Origin: Rhodococcus rhodnii NBRC 100604
GTDB taxonomy: Bacteria > Actinomycetota > Actinomycetes > Mycobacteriales > Mycobacteriaceae
Length of the DNA stretch: 47,706 nucleotides
Direction of reading: 5' to 3'
Assembly: GCF_001894925.1 (NCBI RefSeq)
Contig: NZ_BCXD01000023.1
Coordinates: 1 to 47,706 of the forward strand
Under the pieces are notes generated by a model. The model was given only the letters and a program-made list of their open reading frames with translations. It was not told where the DNA came from and searched no databases. The position numbers were made by a program, and so were the translations under genes. Numbering within the stretch: position 1 is the stretch's first letter; every line of letters starts with the position of its first letter. This document shows positions 27,506 to 36,000 of the stretch, piece by piece.

Positions 27506-28246
27506 ATGAGCGAGCCGTCCCGCTCCCGGTTCGCGCTCGCGTTCGCGCCGGGCGTCACCCCTGCGAAATGGGCGCGTGTATGGGCAGAACGGATGCCCGA
27601 CGTCGAGCTGGAACTGGTTCCGGTGGACGTCGCCGACGCCGAGGCCCTCGTCCGGCGGGGCGAGGTCGACGCCGGGCTGATCCGGCTGCGTGATCGCGAC
27701 GGAATCGCGGCGATCGCACTGTACGAGGAAGTCTCGGTCGTCGTCGTTCCCAAGGATCACGTCGCGACCGCCGCCGACGAGGTCTCCCTCGCCGATCTCG
27801 CCGACGACGTGCTGCTCCGGCCCGCCGACGACGTCCTCGACTGGCCGCCGGAGCAGCGCTTCTCGGAGCACGCCCCCGCGTCGGCCGCCGTCGCCGTCGA
27901 CTGGGTGGCGAGCGGGCTCGGCTGCGTGATCGTCCCGCTCTCGCTCGCCCGGCTGCATCACCGGAGCGATCTCACCTACCGCACGGTCACCGACGCTCCC
28001 CGATCGTCCGTCGCCCTCGCGTGGCTCGCGGACCGCGCGACCGACGCGACCGAGGAACTCGTGGGGATCGTCCGCGGCAGGACGGCGAACTCGTCACGGG
28101 GCCGCGGCGCGCCAGCGGAGGCCCGTACTCGCACCGGCGAGTCCGACGCGCGCCGCAAGCGGAGCGAGAACCCGCCCCGGCAGCGCGGCCGCTCCGGAGC
28201 CAAGGGCACGCGATCGGGTTCGCCGCGGGGACGACGGCGCCGGTAG
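27506..28246 (+). CDS. LysR substrate-binding-domain protein without HTH
   Basis: 246 residues. Residues 6-190 look like the periplasmic-binding-protein-like effector domain of LysR regulators (RRGEVDAGLIRLRD, EEVSVVVVPKDH, VDWVASGLGCVIVPLSLAR). The winged helix-turn-helix that should precede it is missing, and the sequence upstream of the ATG encodes none. From about residue 190 a disordered Arg/Lys/Ser/Gly-rich tail runs to the end (GRRRR). It may bind a small molecule and use the basic tail to contact nucleic acid or a partner; this is inference. Neighbour of oxyR (convergent, 10-base gap) but not similar to it outside the fold. Confidence 0.75.
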   Translation: MSEPSRSRFALAFAPGVTPAKWARVWAERMPDVELELVPVDVADAEALVRRGEVDAGLIRLRDRDGIAAIALYEEVSVVVVPKDHVATAADEVSLADLADDVLLRPADDVLDWPPEQRFSEHAPASAAVAVDWVASGLGCVIVPLSLARLHHRSDLTYRTVTDAPRSSVALAWLADRATDATEELVGIVRGRTANSSRGRGAPAEARTRTGESDARRKRSENPPRQRGRSGAKGTRSGSPRGRRRR

Positions 28247-28256
28247 CACCGACAGG

Positions 28257-29201
28257 TCAGGCGGCGGACGTCGCCGAGTGGCGGCGGCACGGGCTCGGCG
28301 CCGCCGCGGCGACGATCTCCGCCAGCGCCGCATAGTCGTCGGCTCGCGCGCTGGACGCACGGAACACCAGCCCGATCGTGCGCCCGGGCGCCGGGTCACC
28401 GAACCTCGCTGTGCCCAGTTGCGCGCGCGCAGTCTCGACACCGACTGCGGAGTCGGGTACCAGCGTCACCCCGAGACCTCCTGCGACACACTGGATCACC
28501 GTCGACAGCGATGTCGCCCGCGTATCCCGCGCGACGGGGCGCGCATCGACCGAGCGGCACAGGTCGAGCGCCTGGTCGCGCAGGCAGTGGCCTTCGTCGA
28601 GCAACAGCAGCGGCAGCCCGTCGAGGGCGTCGACGGCGACCTCCCGGCGGCCGGCGAACTCGTGTGCCGCGGGCGTCACGATCACGAAATCCTCGTCGTA
28701 GAGGGGTATTTCGGTGACGCCGTGCTGTTCCGACGGCAACGCGAGGACGGCGACGTCGAGCAGCCCGGAGCGCAACGACTCGAGGAGCCGCGCGGTGCGA
28801 TCCTCGACGATGCGCGGCGTCACCGACGGGAGCGCCTCGTGCATCGCGGGCAGCATGGCGGGCAGCAGATACGGCGCGACCGTGGGGATGAGACCGATGC
28901 GGATCGGTCCCGTGAGACCTTCGCCCACGCCGTCCGCCGCGGTGACGAAGGCATCGGATGCGTCGAGGACGGCCTTGGCGTACCCGAGCAGATGGTTCCC
29001 GGTCGTCGTCACCATGACGCGCCGCGTCGATCGTTCGATCAGCCGAACGCCGAGCCCCGACTCGAGCGCCGCGAGCGCCTGCGACAGTGTGGGTTGGCTC
29101 ACATTCAAATGCGCTGCGGCAGTGCCGAAATGACGAAACTCGGCGACCGTCACGAAGGCACGCAGCTGTGACAGCGTGGGCTGATAACTCTGATCGGGCA
29201 T
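28257..29201 (-). CDS. oxyR: Peroxide-sensing LysR regulator OxyR
   Basis: 314 residues. N-terminal winged HTH (LSQLRAFVTVAEFRHFGTAA, then SQPTLSQALAALE, about 10-47) and effector domain with Cys206 and Cys215 in EGHCLRDQALDLC, the redox pair that forms the H2O2-induced disulfide in OxyR. It is divergent from ahpC-ahpD, the classic OxyR-regulated peroxidase locus. The ATG at 29199-29201 has TAGACT 7 bases upstream, implying a leaderless transcript; the frame is open up to 29228 but that adds no known residues. Unlike M. tuberculosis, whose oxyR is broken, this copy is intact. Confidence 0.95.
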   Translation of the reverse strand: MPDQSYQPTLSQLRAFVTVAEFRHFGTAAAHLNVSQPTLSQALAALESGLGVRLIERSTRRVMVTTTGNHLLGYAKAVLDASDAFVTAADGVGEGLTGPIRIGLIPTVAPYLLPAMLPAMHEALPSVTPRIVEDRTARLLESLRSGLLDVAVLALPSEQHGVTEIPLYDEDFVIVTPAAHEFAGRREVAVDALDGLPLLLLDEGHCLRDQALDLCRSVDARPVARDTRATSLSTVIQCVAGGLGVTLVPDSAVGVETARAQLGTARFGDPAPGRTIGLVFRASSARADDYAALAEIVAAAAPSPCRRHSATSAA

Positions 29202-29208
29202 GCCTATC

Positions 29209-29214
29209 AGTCTA
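29209..29214 (-). promoter_or_regulatory. -10 box, likely leaderless, of oxyR
   Basis: TAGACT on the minus strand, 7 bases from the oxyR ATG. It lies between two direct CTATCA copies (29204-29209 and 29222-29227), which could be parts of a regulator site. Confidence 0.5.
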
Positions 29215-29232
29215 GTGCGAGCTATCACCTTT

Positions 29233-29257
29233 ACTTTTCAAAGGACCCGTGAAAAGT
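29233..29257. promoter_or_regulatory. Perfect inverted repeat in the oxyR-ahpC interval
   Basis: ACTTTTCA (29233-29240), 9-base spacer, TGAAAAGT (29250-29257). It is AT-rich against a GC-rich background and sits about 110 bases before ahpC, where an activator or repressor site would be expected. Whether OxyR or a Fur/PerR-type protein binds it is unknown. Confidence 0.55.
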
Positions 29258-29367
29258 TGGACTCACACCAGAAAAGGCGTCGAGCGGTGCACGTGTCGTG
29301 CCCCACGTTCGGCGCCTCTTCGGTCGTTCGATTCCCCGAAGGCGTATGCCACGAGAAGGAGAGAACC

Positions 29368-29955
29368 ATGGCTCTGCTCACCATCGGTGACCAGTTTCCC
29401 GCCTACAACCTCACGGCCGTGATCGGCGGCGACCTGTCCAAGGTCGACGCGCAGCAGCCCGACGACTACTTCACGCAGGTCACGAGCGACGACTACGCCG
29501 GCAAGTGGCGCATCGTCTTCTTCTGGCCGAAGGACTTCACCTTCGTGTGCCCCACCGAGATCGCGGCCTTCGGCAAGCTGAACGACGAGTTCGCCGACCG
29601 CGACGCCCAGGTGCTCGGCGCCTCGGTCGACAACGAGTTCGTGCACTTCCAGTGGCGCGCGCAGCACGAGGATCTCAAGACCCTCCCGTTCCCGATGCTC
29701 TCGGACCTCAAGCGTGAACTCGCTTCGGCCGCAGGCGTTCTCAACGCCGACGGTGTCGCCGATCGCGCGACGTTCATCATCGACCCGAACAACGAGATCC
29801 AGTTCGTCTCCGTCACCGCGGGCTCGGTCGGCCGCAACGTCGACGAGGTCCTCCGCGTCCTCGACGCACTGCAGTCCGACGAGCTGTGCGCGTGCAACTG
29901 GAAGAAGGGCGACCCGACGATCGACGCCGGCGAGCTCCTGACCGCGAGCGTCTGA
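29368..29955 (+). CDS. ahpC: Alkyl hydroperoxide reductase AhpC (2-Cys peroxiredoxin)
   Basis: 195 residues. Peroxidatic Cys61 in [13 protein letters not shown] and the two C-terminal cysteines Cys174 and Cys176 in [11 protein letters not shown] match the three-cysteine mycobacterial AhpC. It reduces organic peroxides, hydrogen peroxide and peroxynitrite, with AhpD as the reductant partner. ATG at 29368 is fixed by AAGGAGA just upstream; longer frames are not real. Operon with ahpD (5-base gap), activated through the divergent oxyR by analogy. Confidence 0.97.
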   Translation: MALLTIGDQFPAYNLTAVIGGDLSKVDAQQPDDYFTQVTSDDYAGKWRIVFFWPKDFTFVCPTEIAAFGKLNDEFADRDAQVLGASVDNEFVHFQWRAQHEDLKTLPFPMLSDLKRELASAAGVLNADGVADRATFIIDPNNEIQFVSVTAGSVGRNVDEVLRVLDALQSDELCACNWKKGDPTIDAGELLTASV

Positions 29956-29960
29956 TCACC

Positions 29961-30491
29961 ATGTCGATCGAGAACCTCAAGAACGCACTGCCCGAGTACG
30001 CCAAGGATCTCAAGCTGAACCTCGGCTCGCTCGCCCGCTCGACCGAGCTCGGCGAGCAGCAGCTGTGGGGCACGTTCCTCGCGTCGGCCGCCGCGACGAA
30101 GAACGCGACCGTGCTGCGCGAGGTCTCCGAGGACGCCGCCGACGTGCTGTCGGCGGAGGCGTACGACGCCGCCCTCGGCGCCGCGACGATCATGGGCATG
30201 AACAACGTCGCCTACCGCGCGAAGGGCTTCCTCGGCGGTGACTACGCCCAGGTGCGCATGGGGCTGCGGATGAACATCATCGGCAACCCCGGCATCGAGA
30301 AGGCCGACTTCGAGCTGTGGAGCCTCGCGGTGTCCACGATCAACGGCTGCCACGACTGCACCTCGGCGCACGACGCCGTCGTCCGCAAGGAAGGGCTGAC
30401 CAAGGAGCAGGTCTGGGAGGCCGTCAAGGTCGCCGCGACCCTCGCCGGCGTCGCCCAGGCGATCGCCATCGAGGAAGCGAAGATCCAGTAG
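29961..30491 (+). CDS. ahpD: AhpD alkylhydroperoxidase, AhpC reductant
   Basis: 176 residues, all-helical carboxymuconolactone-decarboxylase-like fold. Active-site set Glu118, Cys130, Cys133 and His137 lies in the [11 protein letters not shown] segment. In M. tuberculosis the residue between the cysteines is His132, part of a proton relay; here His and Asp occupy 131 and 132. Other actinobacteria also vary at this place, so activity is likely kept. AhpD is re-reduced by dihydrolipoamide through Lpd and DlaT in mycobacteria. Transcript ends at the hairpin 30514-30549. Confidence 0.95.
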   Translation: MSIENLKNALPEYAKDLKLNLGSLARSTELGEQQLWGTFLASAAATKNATVLREVSEDAADVLSAEAYDAALGAATIMGMNNVAYRAKGFLGGDYAQVRMGLRMNIIGNPGIEKADFELWSLAVSTINGCHDCTSAHDAVVRKEGLTKEQVWEAVKVAATLAGVAQAIAIEEAKIQ

Positions 30492-30513
30492 GACCTTCCA
30501 CCTTCTCACGCGT

Positions 30514-30549
30514 CGGGGCCCCGTCCGGAATCATCCGGACGGGGCCCCG
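30514..30549. terminator. Hairpin after ahpD
   Basis: CGGGGCCCCGTCCGGA (30514-30529) pairs perfectly with 30534-30549 around the loop ATCA. It separates ahpD from the convergent rpf gene. Confidence 0.88.
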
Positions 30550-30584
30550 CGCATGTCACGGGTGGCAATCACCCGGCGTCACGA

Positions 30585-31244
30585 TCAGACGTCGAGGTGC
30601 TGCCCGACGAAGATGAGATCGACGTCGTCGACCTGCTGGGCGAGAGCGTCGAAGTCCGCGCCCTGCTCGGCCGCGATCGTGGTCAGCGTGTCGCCTTCCT
30701 TCACGACGTAGTTGCCGCCCTCCCACTTGGCGCTCGACGAACCGGTCGACTGCGCCGACGTCGTGGACGGCTCCGTGGTGGTGGGCTCGGTGGTGGTGGG
30801 CTCCGTGTAGGTGGGCTCGGTCCACTGCGAGGACGCCGCCTGTTCCTGGTAGGTGGGCTCGGTCCACTGGCTGCTCGTGTCGGTGTAGCCGGAGGCCGCC
30901 GGTGTGGTGCCGCCGGTGAGGTACTGGCCGCACGTCGGCCACGCACCCGGGCCCTGCGTCTGGAGGACGCGCTCGGCGACGGCGATCTGCTCGGACTGGC
31001 TGGCGTTCGCGGCGTTGCCGGATCCGCCGTGCGACTCCCACGTGCTCTGCGAGAACTGCAGGCCACCGTAGTAGCCGTTGCCGGTGTTCGTGCTCCAGTT
31101 GCCGCCGCTCTCGCACTGAGCGACGCCCGACCAGTCGTACCCCTGGGCACCGGCGGTACCGGTTCCGAGCACGAGCGGAATCGCGATCAGCGATCCGGTC
31201 GCGGCCACGACGCCCATGGTTCGCTTGATGAAGATCTTGGTCAT
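30585..31244 (-). CDS. Resuscitation-promoting factor with C-terminal LysM
   Basis: 219 residues. Signal peptide (about 1-33, ending GTGTAGA), then the transglycosylase-like Rpf domain YDWSGVAQCESGGNW with catalytic Glu45 and the conserved cysteine pair (Cys44, Cys105). A Thr/Pro/Glu-rich linker with a duplicated SSQWTEPTY motif (about 124-163) leads to a LysM domain (179-219, YVVKEGDTLTTIAAEQG). It is a secreted muralytic enzyme that promotes growth resumption of dormant cells; LysM holds it to peptidoglycan. The architecture resembles Micrococcus luteus Rpf. ATG at 31242-31244 with AGAGGA upstream. Confidence 0.92.
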   Translation of the reverse strand: MTKIFIKRTMGVVAATGSLIAIPLVLGTGTAGAQGYDWSGVAQCESGGNWSTNTGNGYYGGLQFSQSTWESHGGSGNAANASQSEQIAVAERVLQTQGPGAWPTCGQYLTGGTTPAASGYTDTSSQWTEPTYQEQAASSQWTEPTYTEPTTTEPTTTEPSTTSAQSTGSSSAKWEGGNYVVKEGDTLTTIAAEQGADFDALAQQVDDVDLIFVGQHLDV

Positions 31245-31290
31245 GCGCGCTGCATCCTCTCGTTGCCCGCTCACCTCACGCCTCGCGCGG

Positions 31291-31343
31291 CTCCCGCTCC
31301 GACGATGGTGTTCTCGGAACATGCCGACCCCGCGGAGCGGGAG
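31291..31343 (-). ncRNA. Structured 5' leader hairpin of rpf
   Basis: CTCCCGCTCCG (31291-31301) and CGGAGCGGGAG (31333-31343) form an 11-bp stem whose 31-base loop contains the small inner stem GTTC/GAAC. It lies in the predicted leader, 47-99 bases before the rpf start. It does not match the c-di-AMP (ydaO) riboswitch that precedes some actinobacterial rpf genes. The rest of the gene-free stretch 31245-31647 holds the promoter elements given separately and nothing else I can name. Confidence 0.35.
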
Positions 31344-31392
31344 GAGAGCGGTGGCGAGACCGGCATTCGCCCGGTTGTTTCGGGCACGATCG

Positions 31393-31422
31393 ACGCTAAC
31401 GCAATGATCACGAAAAGGTCAC
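31393..31422 (-). promoter_or_regulatory. Candidate rpf promoter with MtrA-like direct repeat
   Basis: On the minus strand: GTGACC, TTTTC, GTGATC (31406-31422) and then TAGCGT (31393-31398) as a -10. Two GTNACC-like half-sites spaced by 5 bases resemble binding sites of the response regulator MtrA, which controls rpf and cell-wall genes in actinobacteria. The second half-site has one mismatch. Confidence 0.35.
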
Positions 31423-31647
31423 GAAGCAATATTTACGGAACGCCGGTACCAGAACACGGGCGCGATGCGCACTCCCGCGCTGTTCCGGCCACGTTCCCCG
31501 GACACACGAACGCCCGAGCAGGACCGGCCGGTTTGTGACGAGCCCCACCCGAAAGGCCCCGCTCGGGCGTCCGCAATGTCCGATCGACGTCGTCTCCGTC
31601 ACCGCTGTGCAACGGTGAGGTCACGGTCGCCGGAACTTTGCCGGTGC

Positions 31648-32907
31648 CTAGCCGAGAGCGGCGGCGAATCGTCGTGCGAGTTCCTGGACCTGCTCGTCCG
31701 TCATCACGAACGACGGTGAGATCTGCAGCGCCCCCTGCCCGGCCGCGCGTCCCGACACACCGTGACGACGCAGGTCGAGCACGAATCCGGGCGCTTCCGC
31801 CGGATCGGCGAGCTGCACCGCGGCGACCGCTCCGACGCCGCTGCGCACCGTCTCGACCCGCGGATGATCGGCGAGCGGCGCCAGTGCCTGCGCGAGCGTC
31901 CCCTCGAGTCGCGCCGACTCCGCGAGCAGTCCCTCGCGTTCGACGATGTCGAGATTCGCCATCGCGGCGGCGGCCGCACCCGCATGGCCGCCGTAGGTGT
32001 ATCCGTGCCAGAACCACGTCCCGCCGGCGTAGAACGGCTCGGCGACGCGCGGCGCGACGAAGACCGCACCCATCGGCACGTACCCGGACGTGAGACCCTT
32101 CGCCGTCGTCATCAGATCGGGTTCGAGATCCCAGCGGGAGGACGCGAACCACTCGCCGCCGATGCGGCCGAACCCGGTGACCACCTCGTCGGCGACGAAG
32201 AGGATGTCGTTGTCGCGGCAGATCCGGCGGACCTCGGCGAGATACCCCTCCGGCGGCGCGTACACGCCACCGGCACCGATGATCGGCTCGCAGAAGAACG
32301 CGGCGATCGTGTCGGCGCCCCGTTCCTCGATCAGCTGCAGCAGGGCCTTCGCGTCGTCCCACTCGATGCTGTGGGCGTCGGGCATGAGCTCGCCGTAGCC
32401 CTCGTGGTTGACGGGAATGCCCGCGAGGGCCGTACCCGCGACGTGCATGCCGTGGTACCCGCGCCGACGGCCGACGAGCGTGCGCTTCTCGGGCCGGCCG
32501 ACGGCGTTCCAGTAACGGCGGGCGAGCTTCGCGGCGGTGTCGACGGAGTCCGATCCACCCGACGTGAAGAAGACCCGGCTGCCGGGCACCGGCGCGAGCG
32601 CCGCGAGCCGATCCGCGAGCCGCGACGTGATGTCGGAGGTGATGTCGCCGAAGTTCGAGTAGTGGGCGAGCGTCCCGAGCTGACCGGCGACGGCATCGGC
32701 GATCTCCCGGCGGCCGTGCCCCACGTTCGCGAACCACAGCCCGCCCGTCGCGTCGAGGTACTCACGTCCGGAATCGTCGTACACGAGCGCGCCGTCACCA
32801 CGTACGAGGGTGAAGGGGCCGTTCGCCGTGACCGCACCCATGTCCGCGAAGCCGTGCCACAACGCCCTGAATTCGCCTCGCGCGGCCTTGTTCTCGCTCG
32901 ATTCCAT
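31648..32907 (-). CDS. Class III (omega) aminotransferase
   Basis: 419 residues. PLP-dependent fold type I: GGSDS (117-121) for phosphate binding, ADEVVTGFGR with Asp240, and the Schiff-base Lys270 in TTAKGLTSGYVPMGA. WHGFADMG near the N-terminus and FWHGYTYGGHA fit the beta-alanine/putrescine/aromatic-amine-pyruvate transaminase subgroup. The exact amine donor is not predictable. ATG at 32905-32907 preceded by GGAG. Divergent from hrpA; no catabolic partner genes adjacent. Confidence 0.88.
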   Translation of the reverse strand: MESSENKAARGEFRALWHGFADMGAVTANGPFTLVRGDGALVYDDSGREYLDATGGLWFANVGHGRREIADAVAGQLGTLAHYSNFGDITSDITSRLADRLAALAPVPGSRVFFTSGGSDSVDTAAKLARRYWNAVGRPEKRTLVGRRRGYHGMHVAGTALAGIPVNHEGYGELMPDAHSIEWDDAKALLQLIEERGADTIAAFFCEPIIGAGGVYAPPEGYLAEVRRICRDNDILFVADEVVTGFGRIGGEWFASSRWDLEPDLMTTAKGLTSGYVPMGAVFVAPRVAEPFYAGGTWFWHGYTYGGHAGAAAAAMANLDIVEREGLLAESARLEGTLAQALAPLADHPRVETVRSGVGAVAAVQLADPAEAPGFVLDLRRHGVSGRAAGQGALQISPSFVMTDEQVQELARRFAAALG

Positions 32908-33068
32908 GATCTCCACTCCCACTCGCCCGGCGTGTGCACCGTTCGCCCGTTCGGACGATGCCGACTATCGCACGCCCCGGCGGCCGGCCGACGACGGCGT
33001 CGGTCTCGCCTGCGCGTACCCCGCGCCCGACGGCCGGGCGTCCCCGTCCCGATATCCTGGGACCCGTC

Positions 33069-36000
33069 ATGTCGACACATCACCGCACCGCGTCCGACAC
33101 ACCGTCGCGAGCCGAGCTGAAGAAGCGCCTGAGCGAGGTCTCGATCGCCGACGCCGCACGCCTGCGCCGCACGATCGACAAGGCCCGCGACGAGCAGGCC
33201 CTCGCCCGCGCCGCGCAGCGTCTCGACGCCGCCGCGGCGCGCGTCGCCTCCCGCGCCGCCGCCGTGCCGCCCGTGAGCTTTCCGGCCGAGCTGCCCGTCA
33301 GCGCCCGCCGCGACGACATCGCCGCTGCGATCGAGCGCCATCAGGTCGTCATCGTCGCGGGCGAGACCGGATCGGGGAAGACGACCCAGATCCCCAAGAT
33401 CTGCCTCCAACTCGGCCGCGGTGTGCGCGGACGAATCGGCCACACCCAGCCGCGCCGGCTCGCCGCCCGCAGCGTCGCCGACCGCATCGCGCACGAGCTG
33501 GGCGTCGAACTCGGCGGTGCGGTGGGCTACGCGGTGCGCTTCACCGACAAGGTCGCCGACGACACCCTCGTCAAACTCATGACGGACGGCATCCTGCTCG
33601 CGGAGATCCAGCGCGACCGCATGCTGCGTGCCTACGACACGATCATCATCGACGAGGCGCACGAGCGCAGCCTCAACATCGACTTCATCCTCGGCTATCT
33701 CGCGCAGCTGCTCCCCCGCCGGCCCGATCTCAAGGTGATCGTCACGTCCGCGACGATCGACCCGGAACGATTCGCGCAGCATTTCGCCGTCGACGGCGTC
33801 CCCGCACCGATCGTCGAGGTCTCGGGCCGGACGTATCCCGTCGAGGTCCGGTACCGCCCGCTGGCGGTCGCCACCGGGGGCGACGACGAGGACGACCGCG
33901 CCGAGCCGCTCGGCATCGTCGACCGCGATCCGGTCGACGCGATCTGCGATGCCGTCCGCGAACTGCTCGCCGAACCGCCCGGCGACATCCTCGTGTTCCT
34001 CTCGGGCGAACGCGAGATCCGCGACACCGCAGACGCCCTCGCCGAGCTGACACTGCGCAATCTCGAGATCCTCCCGCTCTACGCCCGGCTGTCGGCCGCG
34101 GAACAGAACCGCGTCTTCACCTCCCACACCGGCAGGCGCGTCGTGCTCGCGACCAACGTCGCCGAGACCTCGCTCACGGTGCCCGGCATCCGGTACGTCG
34201 TCGACCCCGGAACGGCCCGCATCTCGCGCTACTCGGTCCGGACGAAGGTGCAGCGACTGCCGATCGAACCCGTCTCGCAGGCGTCGGCACGTCAGCGCAC
34301 CGGCAGGTGCGGCCGAGTCGCCGACGGCATCTGCATCAGGCTGTATTCGGAAGAGGACTTCCTCTCCCGGCCGCCCTTCACCGAACCCGAGATCCTGCGC
34401 ACGAACCTCGCGTCGGTGATCCTCCAGATGGCCGCCCTCGGTCTCGGCGACATCGCGGCGTTCCCCTTCGTCGAACCGCCCGACCCGCGTGCCATCCGCG
34501 ACGGCATCGCCGTCCTCGAGGAACTGGGCGCCCTCGAACCCGGCTCACGCGGCGACGATCCGACGCTGACACCGACCGGCCGCGACCTCGCCCGCATCCC
34601 CGTCGACCCGCGGATGGCACGGATGCTCGTGCAGGCACGCCACGAGGGAGCACTCCGCGAGTTGCTCGTGATCGTCGCCGCCCTGTCGATCCAGGACGTC
34701 CGCGAACGGCCCGCCGAGCACCGTCAGGCGGCCGACGAGAAGCACGCCCGCTTCGACGCCGACGGCTCCGACTTCCTCGCCTATCTCGCGCTGTGGCGCT
34801 ATCTGCGCGAGCAGCGCGACGCCCTGTCGTCCAACCGGTTCCGCCGGATGTGCCGCGACGAGTATCTGCACTACCTGCGGATCCGGGAATGGCACGATCT
34901 GCACGGACAGTTGCGGCGGATCACCCGCGACCTCGGCTGGACCGAGGCCGACGCCCCCGCCGGACCGGACGCCGTCCATCGCTCGCTCCTGTCGGGGCTG
35001 CTTTCGCACATCGGTCTCCGCGAGGGCGAGACGCGCGAGTTCGCGGGCGCCCGCGGCAGCAAGTTCGTCGTCTTCCCCGGATCGAGCCTCGCGAAGAAAC
35101 CGCCCCGATGGGTCATGGCCGCCGAACTCGTCGAGACGTCGCGGCTGTTCGGGCGCACCGTCGGCCGCATCGAGCCCGAGTGGGCGGAACGGCTCGCGGG
35201 ACCGCTCGTCAAACGGACCCATTCCGAACCGCACTGGTCCTCTCGGCGCGGCGCGACGATGGCCTACGAGCGCGTCACGCTGTTCGGCGTTCCGCTCGTC
35301 GCCAAGCGGGCCGTCGACTACGGCGCGATCGACCCCGAGGTCGCGCGCGAGATGTTCATCCGCCACGCGCTCGTCGACGGCGAGTGGACGACCCACCACC
35401 GCTTCTTCCACGACAACAAGGCGCTGCTCGACGACGTCGAGGAACTCGAGCATCGCGCGCGCCGACGCGACATCGTGGTCGACGACGACGCGCTGCACGA
35501 CTTCTACGACGAACGCATCCCCGCCGACGTCGTCTCGGCGCGCCACTTCGACGCGTGGTGGAAGAAGGCACGCCGCCGCGATCCCGATCTGCTCGACTTC
35601 ACCACGGCGACCGTCCTCAACGCCGACGCCGCCGCGGTCAGTGCCCGCGAGTTCCCCGACGCCTGGCGGCAGGGCGACGTACAGTTCCCGCTCTCCTATC
35701 AATTCGAGCCCGGTCACGACGACGACGGCGTGACCGCGACGATCCCCGTCGCGACCCTCGGTGTCGTCCGGCCCGTCGGATTCGACTGGCTCGTCCCCGG
35801 GATGCGCTCCGACCTCGCGGTCGCCCTGATCAAGACGCTGCCCAAGCACCTGCGCCGTCAGGTCGTGCCCGCGCCCGACTTCGCGGAGGCCGCGCTGGCC
35901 GCCGTCACGCCGCGGTCCGAACCGATCGCCTCGGCACTCGCGCGCGAACTGTCGCGGCTCGGCGGTCTCGACATCGCCGCCGACGACTTCGACCCGACGG

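Noticed and set aside
31245-31647. c-di-AMP (ydaO) riboswitch before rpf
   Set aside because: I looked for the conserved blocks of that RNA on the minus strand and did not find them; only an unassigned hairpin is visible.
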